Positions 16,119 to 23,969 of a stretch of DNA of 50,517 bases are shown here, in pieces; the first letter of the stretch is position 1; the number at the start of each line of letters is the position of its first letter. The position numbers were made by a program, and so were the translations under genes. Under the pieces are notes generated by a model. It worked only from the letters and a program-made list of their open reading frames with translations, made no database searches and was not told the DNA's origin. Origin of the DNA: Erwinia pyrifoliae DSM 12163 (GTDB lineage Bacteria; Pseudomonadota; Gammaproteobacteria; Enterobacterales; Enterobacteriaceae). The stretch is taken from NCBI RefSeq assembly GCF_000026985.1, contig NC_017390.1:691995-742511 (forward strand), in the 5' to 3' direction.

Positions 16119-16220
16119 AGGGTTCATGGGCAGTGGCGATGAAAAAATGACAGGGCGTGTTGACTGGCGTCAGAGGTTCAGATGCGGGGAGACAGGGGGA
16201 TTAATCAGTGGGATTCAACA

Positions 16221-16307
16221 TGGTGCGAAGAGAGGGACTTGAACCCTCACGTCCGTTAGAACACTAACACCTGAAGCTAGCGCGTCTACCAATTCCGCCA
16301 CCTTCGC
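16221..16307 (-). tRNA. tRNA-Leu (anticodon CAG), copy 1
   Basis: The minus strand starts GCGAAGGTGGCGGAATTGG, has anticodon loop CTTCAGG (CAG), the long variable arm of leucine tRNAs and an encoded CCA (16223-16221). It is the counterpart of E. coli leuV/leuP/leuQ. The variable arm differs from copy 2 by a rearranged TTC/CTT. Confidence 0.95.
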
Positions 16308-16340
16308 GCAGATGCTGCGTAATATGAATATCGTGGTTTT

Positions 16341-16427
16341 TGGTGCGAAGAGAGGGACTTGAACCCTCACGTCCGTTAAGACACTAACACCTGAAGCTAG
16401 CGCGTCTACCAATTCCGCCACCTTCGC
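16341..16427 (-). tRNA. tRNA-Leu (anticodon CAG), copy 2
   Basis: Identical to copy 1 except in the variable arm. It lies 33 bases upstream of copy 1 in the transcribed direction, so both are probably cut from one transcript. E. coli has three copies here, this genome two. Confidence 0.95.
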
Positions 16428-16605
16428 ATACCCGCAATATAACAAGGTTATATCGCAACCACGGAGGCGCATTCTAGAGGTTTTACCCGGTACGTCAACA
16501 GTTATTTCTTATGGTTGAAACAAACGCGGGAAAAAACATCTTGCAGGTGTGATTAGCGTAAAAAAGAGAAGAGGGCGGAAAAAATAGCCGCCCCCTGATG
16601 CGTGG

Positions 16606-17634
16606 TTACTTTTTGGCCGGGCGGCCCTTAACGGCACGATAAACCTTGAAGCGGCCGTTTTGCAGCAGCACTTCATGGCTGCCGAAGGCTTCGTCCAGCA
16701 CCTGTGGATAGGGCAGGAAGGCGTTAGCGACGATACGCAGCTCACCGCCGGTATTCAGATGGCTCACCGCGCCACGGATCAGCGTCTGCGCGGCATCCAG
16801 GCTGGTTTGCACGCCATCGTGGAACGGGGGATTAGAAATGATCATATCGAAGCGGCCGCTGATGTCGGAGTAGACATTACTGGCAAATACGTCACCTTCC
16901 AGCTGGTTGGCCGTCAACGTCGCTTTGCTGGAGGCAATCGCCGCCGCGTTGACGTCGGTCAATGTCAGGCGAACTTTCGGTGAGAAGCTGGCCAGCATGG
17001 CGGAGAGCACCCCGGCACCGCAGCCCATATCCAGCACTTTACCTTTCATATGCGGCTTGAGGGTGGAGAGCAGCAGCTGGCTACCGATGTCCAGACCATC
17101 TCGACTGAACACCCCCGGTAAGGTTTTGACGGTCAGTTCTCCCAGCGGATACTCATCCCAGAACGCGTCGGCATCAAAGGTGGAATTGCTGTCAAGGCGG
17201 CCGTGATACAGACCGCAGCGGCGGGCGCTGTCGATTTTTTCCAGTTTTGCCCAGCTTTCCACCATTTGCTCTGCGCTACGCACGCCGCTGCGATTTTCAC
17301 CAACGACAAAAATATCGCTGCCAACCGGCAGCAGGGCCAGCAGGTTTTGCAGCTGATACTGTGCTTCCGGCTTATTCTTCGGCCAATAATAGACCAGGGT
17401 ATCACAGTCGGCTACCATCGCGGCGCTGGCAACAAGGCCATAATGGGCATTTTCCCCCAGCACGCGACTGAGGATTTGCCAGTGATGATATTGCTGGGTA
17501 TGTACCCGGCTCAGCGCGGTTTCAAGTTGGGCGGGCAGGTCATCCTGCAGATCGCCAGCAAACAGCACGCGGCGTTGAATAAATTCATCACTGTGGCGCA
17601 GTATGACTTCACTGGCCGGGGTAAATGCGGACAT
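16606..17634 (-). CDS. rsmC: 16S rRNA m2G1207 methyltransferase RsmC
   Basis: From ATG 17634 ([18 protein letters not shown]) the protein has 342 residues, against 343 in E. coli. The inactive N-terminal methyltransferase-like half is followed by the catalytic half with the SAM-binding motif [14 protein letters not shown] and the amino-methylation motif NPPFHDG. It methylates N2 of G1207 in helix 34 of the small subunit. A long in-frame extension upstream of the ATG overlaps the holD region and is not used. Gene order tRNA-Leu / rsmC / holD matches E. coli. Confidence 0.96.
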   Translation of the reverse strand: MSAFTPASEVILRHSDEFIQRRVLFAGDLQDDLPAQLETALSRVHTQQYHHWQILSRVLGENAHYGLVASAAMVADCDTLVYYWPKNKPEAQYQLQNLLALLPVGSDIFVVGENRSGVRSAEQMVESWAKLEKIDSARRCGLYHGRLDSNSTFDADAFWDEYPLGELTVKTLPGVFSRDGLDIGSQLLLSTLKPHMKGKVLDMGCGAGVLSAMLASFSPKVRLTLTDVNAAAIASSKATLTANQLEGDVFASNVYSDISGRFDMIISNPPFHDGVQTSLDAAQTLIRGAVSHLNTGGELRIVANAFLPYPQVLDEAFGSHEVLLQNGRFKVYRAVKGRPAKK

Positions 17635-17803
17635 CGATGGCTCCTTATAAATCAGAGCGGCGATTATAGTTGTTTGTTGGCGCATAATCATCGGCTTTGT
17701 TAGCATACGTCCGGCATACTTTAAGCCGCTAAGGCGTTCGCCGCCCTTCTGCAACGCCATAATGTTGGCGAAAAGCGGCCCCCCGGCAATCGGACAGGAA
17801 AAA

Positions 17804-18226
17804 ATGATGTCTCCCAGACGTGACTGGTTCTTACAGCAAATGGGGATTACGCAGTATACGCTGCGGCGTCCGCGCGCCTTGCAGGGCGAGATCGCGATAA
17901 CGTTACCCGCTGAAACCCGCCTGGTGATCGTGGCGGATAATCCGCCCATGCTGCACGACCCGCTGGTGGCGGACGTTTTACGCGCCCTGAATCTGCATCA
18001 ACCGCAGGTGCAGGTACTTACCCCAGACCAGCTGGCGATGCTGCCGGATGATGCCTGCTGTCCCAGTTGGCGTTTAGGGCTGGAAGCCCCGGTGACATTA
18101 GCCGGAACCCAAATTGCTTCGCCCGTACTGGCGGAGCTTTATCATAATGCCGAGGCCAAACGGTCGCTCTGGCAGCAAATTTGCCAACATGAATCAGATT
18201 TCTTTACTCACTCTGCACGACCTTGA
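17804..18226 (+). CDS. holD: DNA polymerase III psi subunit HolD
   Basis: The start [20 protein letters not shown] aligns with the E. coli HolD beginning (MTSRRDW...); the second ATG at 17807 is equally possible. The length is 140 residues. Psi links the clamp loader to chi and thereby to SSB-coated template. It is divergent from rsmC, 170 bases away, and its 3' end overlaps rimI by 38 bases, as in E. coli, where holD and rimI are co-transcribed. The tail after about residue 115 is less conserved, normal for the family. Confidence 0.93.
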   Translation: MMSPRRDWFLQQMGITQYTLRRPRALQGEIAITLPAETRLVIVADNPPMLHDPLVADVLRALNLHQPQVQVLTPDQLAMLPDDACCPSWRLGLEAPVTLAGTQIASPVLAELYHNAEAKRSLWQQICQHESDFFTHSARP

Positions 18227-18629
18227 CGCTGCGTTTGCCATTGAGCAGCGCAGCCATGCTTTTCCCTGGACGCAAAAGACCTTTGCCAGCAATCAGGGCG
18301 AGCGTTATCTCAACTTCCGGCTGACGGTTGACGGCGTACTGGCCGCCTTCGCCATTACTCAGGTGGTGCTTGATGAAGCCACGCTGTTTAACCTGGCGGT
18401 CGATCCGGCATTTCAGCGCCGTGGGCTGGGGCGTGAACTGTTACGGCATCTGATAAAAGAGCTGGAGCAGCACAGCGTGATGACGTTATGGCTGGAAGTT
18501 CGTGCTTCTAATCGCCCCGCGATTGCGCTGTATGAGCAGCTGAATTTCAATGAAGTCTCTGTTCGCCGCCATTATTATCCCACTGCCAACGGCAAAGAAG
18601 ACGCGGTCATTATGGCGCTTACCATTTAA
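18189..18629 (+). CDS. rimI: Ribosomal protein S18 alanine N-acetyltransferase RimI
   Basis: The ATG at 18189 ([16 protein letters not shown]) lies within the end of holD and gives 146 residues, close to E. coli's 148. The acetyl-CoA binding motif of GNAT enzymes is present as QRRGLGRELL, followed by LEVRASNRPAIALYEQLNF, the typical motif B. It acetylates the N-terminal alanine of ribosomal protein S18. It is co-transcribed with holD and probably yjjG, which starts 14 bases downstream. Confidence 0.95.
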   Translation: MNQISLLTLHDLDAAFAIEQRSHAFPWTQKTFASNQGERYLNFRLTVDGVLAAFAITQVVLDEATLFNLAVDPAFQRRGLGRELLRHLIKELEQHSVMTLWLEVRASNRPAIALYEQLNFNEVSVRRHYYPTANGKEDAVIMALTI

Positions 18630-18643
18630 CGGGAACCTGATCG

Positions 18644-19324
18644 ATGCTTAACAACTGGGACTGGATTTTGTTTGACGCGGACGACACGCTGTTTCACTTT
18701 GACGCGTTTGCCGGTTTGCAGCGGCTTTTTCAACGTTACGATGTCGCGTTCAGTCGTGCCGACTACGACGACTATCAGGCGATCAACAAGCCGCTATGGG
18801 TCGACTACCAGAATGGCACCATCAGCGCGTTGCAGTTGCAGCACCAGCGTTTTGAGGGTTGGGCAGCAAAGCTGGATGTAACGGCACATAGTCTCAATAG
18901 CGGTTTTCTGGCGGCCATGGCCGAACTTTGTACTCCACTACCCGGTGCCGTGGAACTGCTTAACGCGCTGAAGGGCAAGGTTAAAATTGGCATTATCACC
19001 AACGGCTTTACCGCGCTACAGCAGGCGCGGCTTGAACACACCGGTTTCTCCGGCTACTTCGACCTGCTGGTGATATCTGAGCAGGTGGGATATGCCAAAC
19101 CGCATCCGGCGATCTTTGGTTATGCGCTGAATCACATGGCTAACCCGCCGCGCAACCGCGTATTGATGGTGGGGGACAATCCGGATTCGGATATTCTCGG
19201 CGGCATCAATGCCGGCATGGCGACCTGCTGGCTAAACCAGGATCACCGCTGCAAGCCGCAAGGGATCAATCCTGACTGGCAGGTCTCCTCCCTGACCGAA
19301 TTGCAGACTTTACTGGGCGCGTAA
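18644..19324 (+). CDS. yjjG: Pyrimidine 5'-nucleotidase YjjG (HAD family)
   Basis: The 226-residue protein shows HAD motif [12 protein letters not shown] (nucleophile D11, D13), motif II IITNGFT, the motif III lysine in YAKPHPAIF and motif [14 protein letters not shown]. coli YjjG dephosphorylates dUMP, dTMP and non-canonical pyrimidine nucleotides and keeps 5-fluoro-type analogues out of DNA. The position after rimI is conserved. In E. coli the next gene is prfC; here the type VI locus follows instead. Confidence 0.95.
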   Translation: MLNNWDWILFDADDTLFHFDAFAGLQRLFQRYDVAFSRADYDDYQAINKPLWVDYQNGTISALQLQHQRFEGWAAKLDVTAHSLNSGFLAAMAELCTPLPGAVELLNALKGKVKIGIITNGFTALQQARLEHTGFSGYFDLLVISEQVGYAKPHPAIFGYALNHMANPPRNRVLMVGDNPDSDILGGINAGMATCWLNQDHRCKPQGINPDWQVSSLTELQTLLGA

Positions 19325-20303
19325 GCGCCTTTGCTGCGCTCTGAACCATTCATTAGCGAATCTTAATCTATGGTTTTGGTTGTTTGTGCTAATGATCAGG
19401 CTGATTCATTTTTTTATTCTAACAATCTGTCTTTGTGCACGTCTTTTTAGCCATCATCGCCATCCTGCCCTCTGTTCTGCCGCTTGCGCTTTTTTTCTTG
19501 GCGTGGCGAGCAAAATTTTTAAAAAAAATTCCTGTCATGCAAATGTGATTTATCGATAGGTTAACGTCGGTTGATGATAAAAAATCCCTTATTAATATAG
19601 GAAAAATCCTAACTAATTTCAGACTTTACGTAGAATTACTTCCTTTATTCTTATATAAGTTTATCTGAAGATAACTCCCGCTCCAGGTCGCCGTTGAATT
19701 ATTGATTTTTGTCTGTAAAATTGCCGAAAAACTTACAATTCAGGGTGAACCTTTTCTGGTCAGCGGGATGACTGATGTTTATCTCGTGCGGTAGCTATGC
19801 GAGTAATTGCTAAAAAACCCTCTCCTGACACTCTTGTTAGAACGCGTAATCCGTTGCATTTGGGCTGATTCAGCCGCAGCACGACAGGTCATATTTTAAA
19901 CGGTCATTCACGGGGGCGGTTCAGACCGCCCATTCAAATATTTCAAAAGGTTATGCCCTGTTACCGCAAGCGACATTTGCGGGTGATATTTCAGTGAGCG
20001 ATTAATGACTTATTTAACGCTGAAAATTAATCATTCAAGCCGTTGTGTCCCCGCCTGGTTAATTTGGCATGGCGTGTGCAATCAATTATCTGTGCTGATG
20101 TAAATCATTTTTGTTGGCGACAGCCCGAAAGCGGCTGACGTTGCCAGCAAAATATTCAGTTTACCGTGGCGACCTGTGCCACTACTGCGCCAGCCGGGTC
20201 GTCATCCTTCTTTGCTAACCAGGCTACTGTCATTTTTTCTAAGGTTGTACTGCGGGTTTGACTGCCCGTTCCCCGTTATTTTTGAGAAAACGTTAAGAGG
20301 ATT
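19325..20303. other. Long intergenic region before the T6SS operon
   Basis: About 980 bases without a supported gene. It is AT-rich in the first half (A and T runs near 19515-19620) and contains a 7-bp perfect hairpin at 19914-19931 (GGGCGGT / ACCGCCC, loop TCAG) without a T-run, and a candidate sigma-54 promoter at 20065-20080. The length and composition suit a regulated promoter region for the secretion operon. Confidence 0.5.
20065..20080 (+). promoter_or_regulatory. Candidate sigma-54 (-24/-12) promoter
   Basis: TGGCATGGCGTGTGCA matches the consensus TGGCAC-N5-TTGCA with exact GG/GC spacing and two mismatches. It lies 220-240 bases before the first T6SS gene, in the right direction. Several T6SS loci use RpoN with a VasH-type activator; no such activator is in this window, so the assignment is tentative. 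Confidence 0.45.
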
Positions 20304-20807
20304 ATGGTGAAAATTCGTATCGCATTAAGTCTGCTGTTCGTGTTGAGCGTCGTTGGATGTAAAACCCCGCCTCCGCAAATCACCGACGACACGGTGGTTT
20401 CCAGCACGGTTGACGGCGTTAAACTGAGCTACCGCCACGCTATTACGCCGCCGCAAAGCTTTACGCCGGTCAATGAAGAGTATCGTGCGCTGTATGCGGC
20501 CTCGGTAATGGCTCGCCCGGATTTTGGCGGCAAGCTGGTACGCCATCTGGAAAACGGTCAGACCTTTACCGTGCTGGGTTCAGTTGAAAACAACTGGTTT
20601 GCCATTGCTGATGCCGGACAGGAGCAGCTTATCGGCTATGTGCCGCTGCGTGCCGGTGTGAAAAGCGCACTGTACGATCAAACGGTAAAAGCGGACCAGC
20701 GGCGTAAACGTGTGCGCACCCCGGCGAAAAAGAAGACCTGTGTTGCGGTGGACGGTGACAGCAAAGCCTGCCAGAACAACAACAACGGTACCTGGATCAT
20801 TGACTGA
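20304..20807 (+). CDS. T6SS-linked lipoprotein with SH3-like domain
   Basis: The signal peptide ends in a lipobox with C19 (FVLSVVGC), so this 167-residue protein should be a lipoprotein. After a spacer (residues 20-65), residues about 65-125 look like a bacterial SH3 domain (GQTFTVLGSVENNWFAIAD and LIGYVPL). A basic segment (RRKRVRTPAKKK) and an Asn-rich end with CVAVDGDSKAC follow. It is the first gene of the T6SS operon, 18 bases before tssJ. A peptidoglycan-related accessory role is inferred from the SH3 fold and lipid anchor; the exact function is unknown. Confidence 0.7.
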   Translation: MVKIRIALSLLFVLSVVGCKTPPPQITDDTVVSSTVDGVKLSYRHAITPPQSFTPVNEEYRALYAASVMARPDFGGKLVRHLENGQTFTVLGSVENNWFAIADAGQEQLIGYVPLRAGVKSALYDQTVKADQRRKRVRTPAKKKTCVAVDGDSKACQNNNNGTWIID

Positions 20808-20825
20808 TAACGCGTTAATGGCAGC

Positions 20826-21344
20826 ATGACTATGCACAGACTCTCGATTTCTCGCCTGATAACTCAGTCGTTTTTACTGGCAGCGTTTACCCTGCTGGCC
20901 GGTTGTGTTTCGTCTTCACGCAGTGTCCCCGCGCAATACAGCCTGGTTTTTCAGGCTCACCCTCAGATCAATGATTCGGCTCCGCTAAAGGTGCGGGTGC
21001 TGTTGCTGAAGTCGGATGCGGATTTTATGGCGGCTGATTTCTACTCGCTGCAAACCCATCCGCAGGCAGTGCTGGGGCAAAACCTGTTGAACAGTGAGCA
21101 GTTTTTCCTGATGCCGGGGCAGACTGACAAAAAACGGGTCGGGCAGAGCAGCCCGGAGGCGCGTTATATCGGCATTATGGCGGAATATCAAACGCTTGAT
21201 GGCAAAAAGTGGCGAGTTTCTTTGCCGGTGCCCCTTCCTGCCGAACGCCATTTTTATCAAATTTGGCAAGGGGATGCGGATAATCTGCGCGCCGACGTTA
21301 TCGCCGATATCAACGGTGTCCGTGTTATTAACGCCCGCGATTAA
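20826..21344 (+). CDS. tssJ: T6SS outer-membrane lipoprotein TssJ
   Basis: The 172-residue protein has a lipobox LLAGC with lipidated C27 and the beta-sandwich sequence of TssJ/VasD (YSLVFQAHPQIND, then PLKVRVLLLKSDADFMAADFYSL in pieces, then IGIMAEYQ). TssJ sits in the outer membrane and holds the periplasmic end of TssM. The ATG at 20832 is an alternative start. It is followed after 19 bases by tssK, the usual JKLM order. Confidence 0.92.
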   Translation: MTMHRLSISRLITQSFLLAAFTLLAGCVSSSRSVPAQYSLVFQAHPQINDSAPLKVRVLLLKSDADFMAADFYSLQTHPQAVLGQNLLNSEQFFLMPGQTDKKRVGQSSPEARYIGIMAEYQTLDGKKWRVSLPVPLPAERHFYQIWQGDADNLRADVIADINGVRVINARD

Positions 21345-21363
21345 CGCGGACACAGGAGTCATC

Positions 21364-22707
21364 ATGAGCAAAGCAGAAAAAGTAGTCTGGACCGAAGGAA
21401 TGTTTCTGCGTCCGCATCATTTTCAGCAGAGCGAAAACTACCTGCAAAGCACGCTGCGCGACTGGGGACAGGCGCAGCGTCCGTGGCTTTGGGGTCTGCA
21501 CGACATTGAATTTGATAAATCGATGCTGCGCCAGGGCAAAGTCGCGCTGCTCTCGGCCAGCGGCCTGCTGCCGGACGGCACGGCGTTTGCCTTCTACAAT
21601 GGTCACGACGCGCCACCGCCGCTCTTTATCCCCGATAATCTGACTCAGGCCAAAGTGGTACTGGCGCTGCCGGCAAGGCGCGGCGGGCGTGAAGAGGTGA
21701 TCTTCAGCGAGGCTGGTGATTCGCTGGCGCGCTTTATCAGCTTCGAGCGGGAAGTGGATGATTTTAACGCCATGGCGGTCGGTCAGGCGGCGGTACAGTT
21801 TGGCCGTTTACGTCTGCGGCTGATGCTGGAAAGTGAACTGAGCGCCGAATGGACCGCCATCGGCGTGGCGCGCATCAGTGAAAAGCGCAGTGACCACCAA
21901 CTGCGTCTGGACGCCAGCTATATCCCGCCGATGCTCAATGCCATCAACCAGTCGCAGCTGATGGAATACATAGGCGATATCCACGCCCTGCTGGCGCAGC
22001 GCAGCCAGCAGATTGGCCAGCGCTTGCAGCAGCCTGGGCGCTTTAATACCGCCGACATGGTCGACTTTATGCTGCTGACGCTGATCAACCAGCAGCTGGG
22101 GCATATCAGCCATGTGAAAAGTCTGCCGCTTGTCCATCCTGAAACGTTGTTTCACGGCTGGCTGGTGTTCGCGGCTGAACTGACCAGCTGGATGCCGTCG
22201 CGCACCCCGGACGCGGCGCTGCCGGTTTACCAACATGACGATCTGGCTGGTTGCTTTAGCCAGCTGCTGCTGCTGCTACGTCAGGGGCTGTCGCAGGTGA
22301 TGGAAGAGAATGCGCTGCAGCTGCCGCTGACCGAGCGCTCACACGGCCTGAACGTGGCTACGGTGCCGGAGTCCTCGATGGTGCGCGAGTTTGGCTTTGT
22401 GCTGGCGGTGCGCGCCAACGTGCCGGCCGAAGCGATACAAACCCACTTCCCGGCGCAGATGAAAGTGGCTCCCGTCACCAAAATCCGCGATCTGGTCCAG
22501 CTGCAGCTGCCCGGCATTATGCTGCGGGCAATGCCGGCCGCTCCACCACAAATTCCGTGGCACGCTGGCTACAACTATTTTCAGCTCGATAAGGGCAGCG
22601 AACTGTGGCAGGAAATGGAAAAGTCCGGCACCTTCGCGCTGCACCTGGCCGGCGAGTTCCCGGGGCTGGAGATGGAGTTCTGGGCAATCCGCAGTCACTC
22701 AGTCTGA
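21364..22707 (+). CDS. tssK: T6SS baseplate protein TssK
   Basis: The start MSKAEKVVWTEGMFLRPHHF at 21364, with ACACAGGAG upstream, is the well-conserved TssK N-terminus; in-frame codons further upstream lie inside tssJ. The length of 447 residues is normal. TssK forms trimers that link the baseplate wedges to the TssL/TssM membrane complex. The C-terminal end (YNYFQLDKGSELWQEMEKSG, then FALHLAGEFPGLEMEFWAIR) is typical of the receptor-binding domain that contacts the membrane complex. Confidence 0.96.
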   Translation: MSKAEKVVWTEGMFLRPHHFQQSENYLQSTLRDWGQAQRPWLWGLHDIEFDKSMLRQGKVALLSASGLLPDGTAFAFYNGHDAPPPLFIPDNLTQAKVVLALPARRGGREEVIFSEAGDSLARFISFEREVDDFNAMAVGQAAVQFGRLRLRLMLESELSAEWTAIGVARISEKRSDHQLRLDASYIPPMLNAINQSQLMEYIGDIHALLAQRSQQIGQRLQQPGRFNTADMVDFMLLTLINQQLGHISHVKSLPLVHPETLFHGWLVFAAELTSWMPSRTPDAALPVYQHDDLAGCFSQLLLLLRQGLSQVMEENALQLPLTERSHGLNVATVPESSMVREFGFVLAVRANVPAEAIQTHFPAQMKVAPVTKIRDLVQLQLPGIMLRAMPAAPPQIPWHAGYNYFQLDKGSELWQEMEKSGTFALHLAGEFPGLEMEFWAIRSHSV

Positions 22708-22724
22708 GCAGGGACTAAAGCATA

Positions 22725-23966
22725 ATGATACAGGAAAGACATTCTGAAGCCGCCCAGGCGGGTATGGGCGGTGCCAACAGCCATAATCCTCTGGTGGCCG
22801 CAGCGAACCCGCTGCTGAACGCCATTCCACAGATTCGCCATTCGATTTCTCATCCCGATCCGGCCGGTTTACGCCAGCGGCTGGTCGATGAGATCCGCCA
22901 GTTTGAAATGAACTGTCAGCGCGCCGGGCTGCCGTGGGAAGTGATCATTGGCGCGCGTTACTGTCTGTGTACCGCGCTGGACGAAGCGGCGGCGCTTACC
23001 CCGTGGGGCGGGCGCGGCGTCTGGCCCGGCAACGGGCTGCTGGTCACCTTTCACAACGAAACCTGGGGCGGCGAGAAGTTTTTCCAGCTGCTGGCGCGTC
23101 TGTCGCAGACGCCACGCGAACAAATCGCCCTGCTGGAGCTGATTAACTTCTGCCTGCAGCTGGGCTTTGAGGGGCGCTACCGGGTGATGGACAACGGGCG
23201 ATCCCAGTTGGAAACCATCAGGCAGCGCCTGTTGCAGATGATCCGCTCGGTGCGCGGTGGCTATGCGCCGCCGCTGTCGGCACATCCGGAAGATCACCCG
23301 GTGACGCGTCAACTGTGGCGTCCGGTGGTGCCGCTGTGGGCCTGTACCGCTGTGGTGGGCTTCCTCGCCTGCCTGCTCTATATTCTGCTCAACTGGCGGC
23401 TGGGCGACTATACCAGCCCGGTGCTGGCCTCAATTTACCAGACGACCCTACCCGAAGTCAGTATTCACAATCCCGCGCCGCCGCAGCCAGCAGCGGTTAA
23501 CCTGAAAACTTTCCTGAAACCGGAAATTGAACAGGGGCTGGTGGTGGTGCGCGATGAAGCCGACCGCAGCGTGGTGACGCTGAAAGGTGACGGCCTGTTC
23601 ACCTCCGCATCGACCGACGTGCGTGGCCGCTACGCCGAGGTGCTGGATCGCGTTGCCGCCGCCATGAACAACGTCAGCGGCCGCATCCTGGTGGTGGGCT
23701 ACAGTGATAACGTACCGATCCGCAGCGCACGCTTTGCCTCCAACTACGAGCTTTCCCTGGCGCGTGCGCAGTCGGTCAGCGAACAATTGCAGCAGCATCT
23801 GACGCAGCCGCAGCGGGTCAAAGCGGAAGGGCGTGGCGATAGCAATCCGCTTGCGCCGAATAACAGCGCCGGCAATCGCGCCCGCAACCGACGCGTAGAA
23901 ATCACGCTGCTGGTGTCACCGGGCAGTACCCGGGCCGAGCTGAACGACATGGCGCAAGGAAATTAA
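22725..23966 (+). CDS. tssL: T6SS inner-membrane protein TssL with OmpA-like domain
   Basis: The 413-residue protein has a DotU-type cytoplasmic domain (residues about 40-185; ARYCLCTALDEAAA, WGGEKFFQLL), one transmembrane helix (about 206-224, CTAVVGFLACLLYILLNW) and a C-terminal OmpA-like peptidoglycan-binding domain (VVGYSDNVPIRSARFASNYE, then NRARNRRVEITL). It belongs to the evolved TssL proteins that carry their own wall anchor, so a separate TagL-type anchor is not needed. It starts 17 bases after tssK and ends 3 bases before tssM. Confidence 0.95.
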   Translation: MIQERHSEAAQAGMGGANSHNPLVAAANPLLNAIPQIRHSISHPDPAGLRQRLVDEIRQFEMNCQRAGLPWEVIIGARYCLCTALDEAAALTPWGGRGVWPGNGLLVTFHNETWGGEKFFQLLARLSQTPREQIALLELINFCLQLGFEGRYRVMDNGRSQLETIRQRLLQMIRSVRGGYAPPLSAHPEDHPVTRQLWRPVVPLWACTAVVGFLACLLYILLNWRLGDYTSPVLASIYQTTLPEVSIHNPAPPQPAAVNLKTFLKPEIEQGLVVVRDEADRSVVTLKGDGLFTSASTDVRGRYAEVLDRVAAAMNNVSGRILVVGYSDNVPIRSARFASNYELSLARAQSVSEQLQQHLTQPQRVKAEGRGDSNPLAPNNSAGNRARNRRVEITLLVSPGSTRAELNDMAQGN

Positions 23967-23969
23967 CCG

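Noticed and set aside
16606..17949. Extended N-terminus of RsmC up to 17949
   Set aside because: The ATG at 17634 matches the family start; the extension runs antisense to the holD start region and has no similarity.
19914..19931. 7-bp perfect hairpin in the T6SS leader as a terminator for yjjG
   Set aside because: Almost 600 bases from yjjG and without a T-run; left as a structural note only.
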